Positions 1 through 5,549 of a stretch of DNA of 5,549 nt are shown here, one piece after another; position 1 is the stretch's first letter, and each line of letters begins with the position of its first letter. The notes below the pieces were generated by a model. That model worked only from the letters and a program-made list of their open reading frames with translations. It did no database searches and had not been told where the DNA came from. Source of the DNA: an uncultured Acinetobacter sp. (GTDB lineage: Bacteria > Pseudomonadota > Gammaproteobacteria > Pseudomonadales > Moraxellaceae); contig CAAFWA010000267.1 in NCBI GenBank assembly GCA_900766635.1, positions 1 through 5,549 on the forward strand, given 5' to 3'. The position numbers and the translations under genes are program-made.

Positions 1-487
1 TCATATGCACCGATTTACCCGAATGCAGCACCACATCATTTAAGGCAATCGCTTGATAAATGGCTTCGCCTTTAGAGCGAATTTCCATTTCGAGTAAAAA
101 GCGTCGGTCACGCTGGTATTGCCCTTGTAGCACTTGGTCAAGCTTATATAACACTTCAGTGGGCTTAATATCGGTTAAAAAGCCTAAACGACCACGGTTT
201 ACCCCAATGACAGGGGTGTTGTAACGTACCAACGCACGGGCTGCATGCAATAATGAACCATCACCGCCCACCACAATCACTAAATCTACCACTTCACCGA
301 GCAAACTACGTGTTACGGTCTGTGTGTTTTGATAAGGCACCAATTGTGCTGTTTCGATGTCAAAGACGGGGTGTAAGCCTAAACCCACCAAATGATCATG
401 AATAAGACATAAAGTTTCGACCACCGATGATTTATCGGGCCGACCAATTAAGCCAATGTTCCGAAATGTCTTATGTGAAATGTGCAC
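1..487 (-). CDS. nadK: NAD kinase, N-terminal part (cut by the left edge)
   Basis: ATP-dependent NAD kinase phosphorylates NAD+ to NADP+ in the cytoplasm and is the only route to NADP in most bacteria. 162 codons are visible and the frame is open to the window edge; family members are about 300 residues. After a short leader the protein reads FRNIGLIGRPD. The hallmark GGDGS is at residues 74-78, with the catalytic Asp at 76, followed by NTPVIGVNRGRLGFLTD (90-106). Residues 150-151 are ND, where many family members have NE, within LNDVVLHSG. The chosen start is GTG (487-485), because it aligns with the usual short leader before the first strand; a GGAG lies 11 nt upstream. An in-frame GTG 12 nt further upstream (499-497) is a poorer alternative. 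The gene is divergent from mrcB, and a candidate promoter lies just upstream. The C-terminal substrate-binding half is outside the window. Identity is very secure; the exact start is less so. Confidence 0.96.
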   Translation of the reverse strand, partial: MHISHKTFRNIGLIGRPDKSSVVETLCLIHDHLVGLGLHPVFDIETAQLVPYQNTQTVTRSLLGEVVDLVIVVGGDGSLLHAARALVRYNTPVIGVNRGRLGFLTDIKPTEVLYKLDQVLQGQYQRDRRFLLEMEIRSKGEAIYQAIALNDVVLHSGKSVHM

Positions 488-515
488 CGACAGTATCACT
501 CCGCTACGATTCGAG

Positions 516-528
516 TGCTATCATAGCA
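516..528. promoter_or_regulatory. Palindromic extended -10 element between nadK and mrcB
   Basis: TGCTATCATAGCA is a perfect inverted repeat of 6-bp arms around one central base. On the minus strand it reads TGCTATGAT (528-520), an extended -10 placed about 33 bp upstream of the nadK GTG. On the plus strand the same bases read TGCTATCAT (516-524), an extended -10 pointing at mrcB. No good TTGACA-like -35 lies 16-18 bp upstream on either strand, which fits promoters that depend on the TG extension. The nadK-facing reading is the more likely to be used, since its start point would lie close to the gene. The plus reading would give mrcB a leader of about 145 nt. The palindrome could instead be a repressor site. 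Confidence 0.45.
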
Positions 529-676
529 TTAAGATAAATAATTTAAAAAAACTTTAAAACACTGAATCATGCGGATTTTTTGCAAATTTATTACGCGACA
601 TTCACGCTTTGTTTCTTGCAAAATTGAATAAAGCTTCGCATCATGGACATAATTGTCTTGGTTATGCTCTATGTAT

Positions 677-3094
677 ATGAAGTCCCAACGTGGTATAGGC
701 ATTATTGCTTTACTTTTTTGTATTTTAATCATTGCTGCATTTGTAGCCTTTAGTGTCTATTTAATTCGTCTTGATAATGTGGTACGCACTAAATTTGAGG
801 GTCAGCGTTGGGATATTCCAGCCAAGGTATTTGCGCGTCCTTTACAAATTTATAACAGTGCGCCGATTAGCCAAGCTGAGTTTATCCAAGAACTTGAGCT
901 ATTAGGCTATAAAAATTCTGATGGCTATCAAAAAACGGGCCATTATGTACAAACTGGCGATACGCTTTATGTGCATACGCGTGGCTTTGACTTTGGTGAT
1001 CATGTTGAGCCTGAGCAAGTTTTAAAAGTGACGTTTAATGGCGATCAAATTAGTCAAGTCAGTGCCACTAAACCCAGTACCAATGGCATTGCGCAACTTG
1101 AACCAATGCTAATTGGCGGCATCTATCCACAGCACAATGAAGACCGTGTGCTCATTAAACTTGCCAATGTCCCTAAACCATTAATTCAGGCTTTAATCGC
1201 CACCGAAGATCGTAATTTTTATCAGCATTATGGTGTCTCTTTACGGGGTACAGCACGGGCTGTGGTGGCCAATATCACAGGCGGTAAGCGTCAAGGCGGT
1301 TCAACCTTAACCCAACAATTGGTGAAAAACTTCTATTTAAGTCCAGAAAAAACACTCAAACGTAAAGCCAATGAAGCATTAATGGCGATGCTGATTGAGC
1401 TGCATTACAGCAAAGATGAAATTTTAGAGGCCTATTTAAATGAAGTGAATTTAGGTCAAAATGGTAACTATTCCATCAATGGTTATGGTCTTGCATCGCA
1501 ATTTTATTTTGGTTTGCCTTTACGTGAACTCAATATCGCTCAACAAGCCTTTTTAGTCGGGTTGGTGCAAGGACCATCGTTGTATAACCCATGGCGTAAT
1601 CCAGAAGCTGCCAAAAAGCGTCGAGATTTAGTGCTCAATAATATGTTAGTGATGGGTTATTTAAGCCAAGCGGCTTACGAACGAGAAATTGCCCGCCCTT
1701 TAAATATTATTGATAAACCGAATCTTGGCCCTGCTCGCTTCCCTGATTATTTAGACGTAGTACGCCGTCAACTGCGTAGCGAATATCAAGAAAGTGATTT
1801 GACTCATAATGGGATTCGAATTTTTACAGGGCTTGATCCACTTGCGCAAAGCAAAATTGAAAAAAGTTTTAAAGCGTCGGTTCAACGCCTTGAGCAACGC
1901 AATTCACGTTTAAGCAATTTACAAGGTGCTGTTTTAGTCGCCCGCCCTGAAAATGGTGAATTGGTTGCTGTGGTCGGCTCAAGTCAAGATTTCACCGGTT
2001 TTAACCGTACTCTCGATGCCAAACGTCAAGTCGGTTCTTTGCTTAAACCTGTGATTTATTTAACTGCACTTGAGTCAGGCCGTTATCATTGGGCCAGTCC
2101 AATCGAAGATAGCAGTATCAGTATTGTTTCAGAGGGTAAAACGTGGACGCCTAAAAATTATGGGGGCAGCGAATACGGCATCGTGCCAATGTCACGCGCG
2201 CTTGCCCAATCGTATAACTTATCGGCAGTGCGTTTAGGGCAAGAATTTGGCATTGCCACCTTTAGCAATCATCTCAAACGCTTAGGCGTTACCAGTGACA
2301 TTCCGACTTATCCTTCGGCATTTTTAGGTGCAGTTGAAATGTCACCGTTTGAAGTCTTAAGCATTTATTCAAACTTTGCCTCAGGTGGCATTAAATATCC
2401 AAGCCGTGCCATTCGTCAGGTGGTCGATAATGAAGGCCGTGCTTTGGCACGATTTGGCTTAGATATGCAGCAGACCATTAAGCCAGATAGTGCTTATGTT
2501 TTAAATTATGGTCTACAACAAGTGATGCGTACAGGTACAGGTCGTGCTGCCTATCAGTACTTACCGTCTACGCTGAATTTAGCCGGGAAATCAGGCACGA
2601 CTAATGATACCCGTGACTCTTGGTTCGCAGGCTACTCAGGCAATTATGTATCTGTAGTGTGGTTGGGTTTAGATGATAACAAAGTCACAGGACTCACAGG
2701 TTCATCAGGTGCATTACCTGTATGGAGCCAAGTTATGGCTCAGTTACGTCAAAAACCAATCACCCTGCGTCAACCGACCAATGTTTCTTGGCAATGGATC
2801 GACAGCGAATCAGGCGATAAACTTTCTGCACAAGGCTGTGCTAACGCTGTGCATATTCCAATGCTGAGTCAATCGATTCCAAGACGCTCAACAGCATGTG
2901 CAGCACGTGATGCTGTAGCAGATACAAATGATGATATCAGTCAAGAATATCAACAAAATGAAGCGACACCAACCGCTCCACCACAGTCTGAAGATCCTAT
3001 CGAAAATTGGATTCGTGAAAGTGAGTCACAGATTCAAGAGGGTCGTTATGACGAAAATACTGAGGTCATTTCAAGTGGCAGTTATGGACAATAA
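677..3094 (+). CDS. mrcB: Class A penicillin-binding protein 1b (glycosyltransferase/transpeptidase)
   Basis: This bifunctional peptidoglycan synthase polymerises lipid II into glycan strands and cross-links the stem peptides from the periplasmic face of the inner membrane. Numbering from ATG 677 (805 residues): one membrane anchor at about 6-30, a UB2H-like regulatory region at about 45-135, a GT51 domain at about 145-325, a transpeptidase at about 415-690, and a polar tail. GT51 motifs are EDRNFYQHYG with catalytic Glu 177, GGSTLTQQLVKN, and RKANE with the second Glu at 233. Transpeptidase motifs are SLLK (nucleophile Ser 454), SYN (512-514) and KSGT (638-641). The UB2H region marks PBP1b rather than PBP1a; in enterobacteria it binds the activator LpoB. 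The start is ambiguous: TTG 653, ATG 671 and ATG 677 are in frame and none has a strong ribosome site. I chose 677 because MKSQRGIG fits remembered homologues. The end overlaps the downstream lipoprotein gene by 11 bp. Confidence 0.95.
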   Translation: MKSQRGIGIIALLFCILIIAAFVAFSVYLIRLDNVVRTKFEGQRWDIPAKVFARPLQIYNSAPISQAEFIQELELLGYKNSDGYQKTGHYVQTGDTLYVHTRGFDFGDHVEPEQVLKVTFNGDQISQVSATKPSTNGIAQLEPMLIGGIYPQHNEDRVLIKLANVPKPLIQALIATEDRNFYQHYGVSLRGTARAVVANITGGKRQGGSTLTQQLVKNFYLSPEKTLKRKANEALMAMLIELHYSKDEILEAYLNEVNLGQNGNYSINGYGLASQFYFGLPLRELNIAQQAFLVGLVQGPSLYNPWRNPEAAKKRRDLVLNNMLVMGYLSQAAYEREIARPLNIIDKPNLGPARFPDYLDVVRRQLRSEYQESDLTHNGIRIFTGLDPLAQSKIEKSFKASVQRLEQRNSRLSNLQGAVLVARPENGELVAVVGSSQDFTGFNRTLDAKRQVGSLLKPVIYLTALESGRYHWASPIEDSSISIVSEGKTWTPKNYGGSEYGIVPMSRALAQSYNLSAVRLGQEFGIATFSNHLKRLGVTSDIPTYPSAFLGAVEMSPFEVLSIYSNFASGGIKYPSRAIRQVVDNEGRALARFGLDMQQTIKPDSAYVLNYGLQQVMRTGTGRAAYQYLPSTLNLAGKSGTTNDTRDSWFAGYSGNYVSVVWLGLDDNKVTGLTGSSGALPVWSQVMAQLRQKPITLRQPTNVSWQWIDSESGDKLSAQGCANAVHIPMLSQSIPRRSTACAARDAVADTNDDISQEYQQNEATPTAPPQSEDPIENWIRESESQIQEGRYDENTEVISSGSYGQ

Positions 3095-3284
3095 AATTTT
3101 AACCATCAGTCTGTGTGGCAGTCTGTTTTTACTGAGTGCTTGTCAATCTCAGCCTGTCACCATCGAAAAAACTATAGTCCAACCAATGCCTCAGTTGAGT
3201 GTACCGCAACCCTACACCACCCCCTCAGGTGTTACCATTATTCCTTATGATCTTGAACCGATCACACGAAAAAGCCTTGAATAA
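3084..3284 (+). CDS. Small outer-membrane lipoprotein overlapping the mrcB end; candidate PBP1b partner
   Basis: A 66-residue protein begins MDNKILTISLCGSLFLLSAC. It has a short positive n-region, a hydrophobic core and the lipobox LSAC with the lipidated Cys at 20. Gln at +2 argues against inner-membrane retention, so an outer-membrane lipoprotein is predicted. The mature part is only 47 residues, rich in Pro, Gln and Thr, with no recognisable domain, and is probably extended. ATG 3084 lies inside the last codons of mrcB; translational coupling is likely because the ribosome site is weak. GTG 3075 is a possible alternative start. A terminator follows directly. I do not recognise the family. 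Its position beside mrcB suggests a PBP1b-associated role, as LpoP has in Pseudomonas, but no sequence similarity to LpoB or to TPR-containing LpoP is visible. Reality of the gene is well supported; function is inferred from context alone. Confidence 0.85.
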   Translation: MDNKILTISLCGSLFLLSACQSQPVTIEKTIVQPMPQLSVPQPYTTPSGVTIIPYDLEPITRKSLE

Positions 3285-3311
3285 AAAAAGCACCCGAGGG
3301 TGCTTTTTTTT
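3283..3311. terminator. Bidirectional hairpin terminator after the mrcB-lipoprotein pair
   Basis: GCACC (3290-3294), loop CGAG, GGTGC (3299-3303), then eight T residues on the plus strand. Seven A residues precede the stem, so the minus strand also has a T-tract. The A- and T-tracts extend the pairing to about 12 bp. The hairpin touches both the lipoprotein stop (3282-3284) and the stop of the convergent Nudix gene (3312-3310). It clearly serves the plus-strand unit and can serve both. Confidence 0.9.
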
Positions 3312-4212
3312 ATAAAAATCGTTGCCCTGCAATACCATAAGCACCATTTTGTTGTGCTTGAATCAAGTCCGCAGGCGTGAGTCCACCCAACGCAAATACA
3401 GGAATATGCATTGCTTGAGTCAGCTGAGCAAAACGTTCCCAACCTAAAGGCTTTGCTTCAGGATGCGTCACTGTGACATGCACAGGACTCAGGAGCACCG
3501 CATCACAGCCAATGTTTTGTGCATGCGCTAGACTCACCTCATCATGGCAACTCGCAATATAACGCTGCCCTACCACTAAATCACTGGCATGCGTGGCCAT
3601 CAGTTGATCTTGCTTTAAATGGATCGCTGCCACATTGGCTTGCGCAATCGAGTTTAATGCTTGATAGAGTTCAATGTTTACGATCACTTGATTGAGTTGC
3701 TGTACTGAAATTTGTGCTAATGCTTCAAGCTGTTCAGCTAAGTTTAAATCATTACGCCAATATAGAAGTTGCTGTGCATTTAAGCGATGTACTGCCTCTA
3801 AATCTTGACTAATTTTAATGTGCTCAGGCCACACTAGACGTTGGATTAAGCGCTGATTGGCTTTAGGAAAATTTAATTCAGTGAGTTCAGCACGGCTATA
3901 CCAACGCCATGGCTTTTGAATTTCATTATTGAATTCATCAGGCACAACAGCATGAAAAACATGTAAGTTTACAATTACATCTTCGTATTCGTGCTGAATA
4001 AAATCAAAGTGCTGCCACTCATGAATCCCCACACCCACTTCTTCAAAGACTTCACGGCGACATGCAGCAACAGGGGTTTCCCCTGCTTCCACCTTACCGC
4101 CTGCAAATTCATATTTATTGCCTTGATGCTGAGTTGCTTCACGAAAACCGACCAAGACCTTGCCATGCTGTAGAAGAATCGCAATGGCGACATCAAGCTG
4201 TGGTTTAGACAT
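3310..4212 (-). CDS. Nudix (MutT-like) hydrolase fused to a degenerate ThiE-like domain
   Basis: A cytoplasmic two-domain protein of 300 residues. Residues 1-130 are a Nudix pyrophosphohydrolase with a complete Nudix box at 39-61: GKVEAGE, then REVFEEVGV, matching Gx5Ex7REUxEExGU. The lead-in FAGGK resembles FPGGK of MutT, so a nucleotide substrate such as 8-oxo-dGTP is plausible but unproven. Residues about 135-300 resemble thiamine-phosphate synthase: RYIASCHDE, LLSPVHVT and FALGGLTPADL align with its barrel strands. By eye alignment, the ThiE magnesium ligands are replaced (first Asp by Ile 180, second by Gln 203), and the substrate-binding Lys residues by Asp 155 and His 250. Thiamine synthesis is therefore unlikely. 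This architecture recurs in gammaproteobacteria as a Nudix family hydrolase. ATG 4212 is supported by AGGA at 4224-4221, 8 nt upstream. The gene is divergent from hemP. Confidence 0.93.
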   Translation of the reverse strand: MSKPQLDVAIAILLQHGKVLVGFREATQHQGNKYEFAGGKVEAGETPVAACRREVFEEVGVGIHEWQHFDFIQHEYEDVIVNLHVFHAVVPDEFNNEIQKPWRWYSRAELTELNFPKANQRLIQRLVWPEHIKISQDLEAVHRLNAQQLLYWRNDLNLAEQLEALAQISVQQLNQVIVNIELYQALNSIAQANVAAIHLKQDQLMATHASDLVVGQRYIASCHDEVSLAHAQNIGCDAVLLSPVHVTVTHPEAKPLGWERFAQLTQAMHIPVFALGGLTPADLIQAQQNGAYGIAGQRFL

Positions 4213-4272
4213 TCACTTTTTCCTGCGTTTTTTTCAAGTGTACGCAATTTTGTATTTTTTATAAATGAAGCA

Positions 4273-4302
4273 TTGACAGATATAATTGATAATGATTATC
4301 AT
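4273..4302 (+). promoter_or_regulatory. Candidate hemP promoter
   Basis: A perfect -35 TTGACA (4273-4278) is followed after 18 bp by TATCAT (4297-4302), a 5/6 match to the -10 consensus. The start point would be near 4309, giving a leader of about 37 nt before hemP. A perfect TATAAT at 4281-4286 is an alternative -10 but has no good -35. Either way the Fur box overlaps the element, which fits repression under iron-replete conditions. Confidence 0.6.
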
Positions 4303-4306
4303 TTTA
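4288..4306. promoter_or_regulatory. Fur box upstream of hemP
   Basis: GATAATGATTATCATTTTA matches 16 of 19 positions of the canonical GATAATGATAATCATTATC. The core AATGAT-T-ATCATT is a perfect inverted repeat. It covers the proposed -10 of hemP, so Fe2+-Fur binding should block RNA polymerase. Because the spacer is divergent, the same site could also affect the Nudix gene, whose start lies 76 bp away. Confidence 0.85.
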
Positions 4307-4345
4307 AATATCAAGCAAAATACAAGAATCACGGAGAATCCTGAC

Positions 4346-4513
4346 ATGAATGCCCCATTTAGCTTATTTACACGCACTGAATCTCAACATGCCTTGCCTA
4401 TGCTGCATTCCAACAATTTATTTGCCCTTGGACGTGAAATTCGTATTATGCATGCAGGCGAAGAATATCGTTTGCGTCTCACCCGCAACAACCGTTTAAT
4501 TTTGACCAAATAA
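4346..4513 (+). CDS. hemP: Hemin uptake protein HemP/HmuP family
   Basis: A 55-residue protein whose C-terminal part carries the HemP signature: NNLFALGREIRIMHAGEEY followed by RLRLTRNNRLILTK, ending in the family's typical LILTK. The first 20 or so residues are variable, as usual. HemP proteins are small, cytoplasmic and found near heme-uptake genes; in Bradyrhizobium and Burkholderia the homologue HmuP is needed for expression of the heme receptor gene. ATG 4346 is supported by GGAG at 4333-4336, 9 nt upstream. A longer in-frame reading from TTG 4286 would start inside the Fur box and is rejected. The gene is followed by its own terminator, so it appears to be a single-gene unit, with no heme receptor or transporter gene in the window. 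Identification rests on the C-terminal motif and the Fur box; the molecular role in this organism is unknown. Confidence 0.92.
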   Translation: MNAPFSLFTRTESQHALPMLHSNNLFALGREIRIMHAGEEYRLRLTRNNRLILTK

Positions 4514-4537
4514 ATTGACAGCTTCATGACCATGCAT

Positions 4538-4580
4538 AAAAAAATAAGGCAGAATGTTTACCGCTCTGCCTTATTTTTTT
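4538..4580. terminator. Bidirectional terminator between hemP and the histidine kinase gene
   Basis: AAAAAAATAAGGCAGA (4538-4553) pairs perfectly over 16 bp with TCTGCCTTATTTTTTT (4565-4580), around an 11-nt loop. It has a T-tract on either strand and lies between convergent genes, ending 3 bp before the kinase stop codon. It should terminate both hemP and the kinase transcript. Confidence 0.92.
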
Positions 4581-4583
4581 GAC

Positions 4584-5549
4584 TTAAAATTGAATGGTTG
4601 CGGTTAAGCCACCTGTTGGATTGGCTTGAAAGGTTAAATTGGCCTGATGCAAAGCAATAATTTTTTGGCAAATCGAAATACCTAAGCCTGAGCCTGTACT
4701 TTTGGTGCCAAGTGCCCGATAAAAGCGCTCACCTAAACGTGCCAATACCTCAGCCTCTACGTATTCACCTGTATTAATAATTGATAGCGTTTTTGCAGAT
4801 GGATTGATGGCAATTTTTAAGCTGGCTGCATCTGGACTATAGCGCACGGCGTTATCAATTAAGTTACGTATGCAAGTAAATAACAACTCCCGATTGCCCT
4901 CAACCCCCATCTCTTCTAAAGCTAAATCAAGAACAATCTGCTTATCTTCAATAAATGGAAATAAGGCATCTAAAACTTCAATCGTAATGGTCTGTACATC
5001 ACAACTTGACTTAACCAAAGCATCCGATTGACTTGGGTCAAGGCGTGCTAACAGGAGTAAGTTTTCCAAAATTTGTGTACTTCGTGCCACATCATTTTGA
5101 ATGGGTTGTAAATCCTGCACCCAAGCAGGCTGATCTTGATATTTACGTTTTAACACCTGCAAACGCATTTGAATGGCCGACAATGGCGAACGTAACTCGT
5201 GTGAGGCGTCGGCGGTAAAGCGCTGTTCAGCATGTAAAGATTGATCTAAACGTGCAAGTAATTGATTGAGTTGGTTGACAATGGGTTGCAACTCTAAAAA
5301 TTCAGTCCCTAAGGGTGCAATCGGAGTTAAGTCTTGAGCACTTTTTTGCTCAATATGTTGGGATAAGGCAATTAAACTTTTAAATTGCCGTTGGATCGCC
5401 AAGCGTACTAAGCCCCATTGTAACAACCACAGCACGATTAAAATCCCGCCAAATGCGGCCACGGAACTGGCTAAATCCACAAAACGCACCGACATTGGCT
5501 GATAAATCTGCGCCTGCATACCATTTTCTTCAAGCACATAACTGCGCCA
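4584..5549 (-). CDS. Sensor histidine kinase, QseC/PmrB type, C-terminal part (cut by the right edge)
   Basis: An inner-membrane two-component sensor that autophosphorylates on His and passes phosphate to a response regulator, probably encoded beyond the right edge. 321 residues are visible; the frame is open to the edge, so the GTG at 5537 is not the true start. Visible order: end of the periplasmic sensor (WRSYVLEENG), transmembrane segment about 26-50, HAMP-like linker about 50-100, dimerisation helix with ADASHELRSPLSAI and phospho-acceptor His 117 (codon 5201-5199), N box NLIDNA (Asn 229 and Asn 233), G1 region, and G2 box TGSGLG (285-290). The GERFYRALG stretch after G1 is like QseC. 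The G1 box reads IINTGEYV where most kinases have DxGxG: the adenine-contacting Asp is replaced by Asn 259, though one Gly (261) is kept. Its ligand cannot be deduced because most of the sensor domain is missing. Stop codon at 4586-4584. Confidence 0.94.
   Translation of the reverse strand, partial: WRSYVLEENGMQAQIYQPMSVRFVDLASSVAAFGGILIVLWLLQWGLVRLAIQRQFKSLIALSQHIEQKSAQDLTPIAPLGTEFLELQPIVNQLNQLLARLDQSLHAEQRFTADASHELRSPLSAIQMRLQVLKRKYQDQPAWVQDLQPIQNDVARSTQILENLLLLARLDPSQSDALVKSSCDVQTITIEVLDALFPFIEDKQIVLDLALEEMGVEGNRELLFTCIRNLIDNAVRYSPDAASLKIAINPSAKTLSIINTGEYVEAEVLARLGERFYRALGTKSTGSGLGISICQKIIALHQANLTFQANPTGGLTATIQF

Noticed and set aside
529..732. 67-codon open frame on the minus strand
   Set aside because: It covers the divergent promoter spacer and the start of mrcB in antisense, with no ribosome site and no recognisable sequence; the mrcB frame explains the coding part.
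2673..2867. 64-codon open frame on the plus strand inside mrcB
   Set aside because: It lies wholly within the conserved transpeptidase coding region in another frame and shows no domain.
2928..3083. Upstream in-frame extension of the lipoprotein gene
   Set aside because: It would place about 50 residues before the signal peptide and overlap mrcB heavily. The lipobox is in the correct position only when translation starts at 3084 (or 3075).
3245..3442. 65-codon minus-strand open frame crossing the terminator
   Set aside because: It reads through a strong hairpin and overlaps the ThiE-like domain in another frame; low-complexity, Cys-rich shadow.
3975..4247. 90-codon minus-strand open frame overlapping the Nudix gene
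   Set aside because: It is a shifted frame over the Nudix box. The perfect Nudix signature is in the other frame, which also has a good ribosome site.
4286..4345. Longer hemP reading from TTG 4286
   Set aside because: That start lies in the promoter and Fur box, lacks a ribosome site, and the extra residues are unlike HemP.
5033..5218. 61-codon plus-strand open frame antisense to the kinase H box
   Set aside because: The antisense kinase frame carries clear HAMP and dimerisation motifs; this frame has none.
1..5549. Mobile element, CRISPR array, defence system or novel multi-gene cassette
   Set aside because: No transposase, integrase, direct-repeat array or unexplained long gene is present; all large frames are recognisable core genes with similar base composition.

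Overview
The window looks like a chromosomal segment of an Acinetobacter-type gammaproteobacterium (Moraxellaceae). The basis is AT-rich coding style, A/T-rich intergenic DNA, and close agreement of the NAD kinase, class A PBP and HemP sequences with what I remember of Acinetobacter proteins. This is recognition by eye, not a database search. I see no insertion sequence, CRISPR array, rRNA, tRNA, phage gene or other sign of recent transfer.

Layout. (1) At 1-487 on the minus strand is the N-terminal half of NAD kinase (nadK), cut by the left edge. (2) A 189-bp divergent spacer follows. It holds a palindrome that reads as an extended -10 element on both strands. (3) At 677-3094 on the plus strand is the bifunctional class A penicillin-binding protein PBP1b (mrcB/ponB). 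(4) At 3084-3284, overlapping the mrcB end by 11 bp, is a 66-codon lipoprotein gene with a textbook lipobox. (5) A hairpin terminator at 3290-3311 is shared with the convergent gene. (6) At 3310-4212 on the minus strand is a Nudix (MutT-like) hydrolase fused to a degenerate ThiE-like domain. (7) A divergent spacer carries a promoter overlapped by a near-consensus Fur box. (8) At 4346-4513 on the plus strand is hemP, a 55-residue hemin uptake protein. (9) A 16-bp-stem bidirectional terminator sits at 4538-4580. (10) At 4584-5549 on the minus strand is the C-terminal part of a QseC/PmrB-type sensor histidine kinase, cut by the right edge.

How the parts relate. mrcB and the lipoprotein gene form a translationally overlapping pair ending at one terminator. 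Outer-membrane lipoproteins (LpoB in enterobacteria, LpoP in Pseudomonas) are known activators of PBP1b, so the small lipoprotein is a natural candidate partner. This is the most interesting point in the window. hemP appears to be a single-gene, iron-regulated unit. The other genes are housekeeping or signalling genes with no obvious functional link to one another. Most of the window is ordinary core genome. The points worth a second look are the PBP1b-linked lipoprotein, the symmetric divergent promoter, the ThiE-like domain lacking metal ligands, and the altered ATP-binding G1 box of the kinase.
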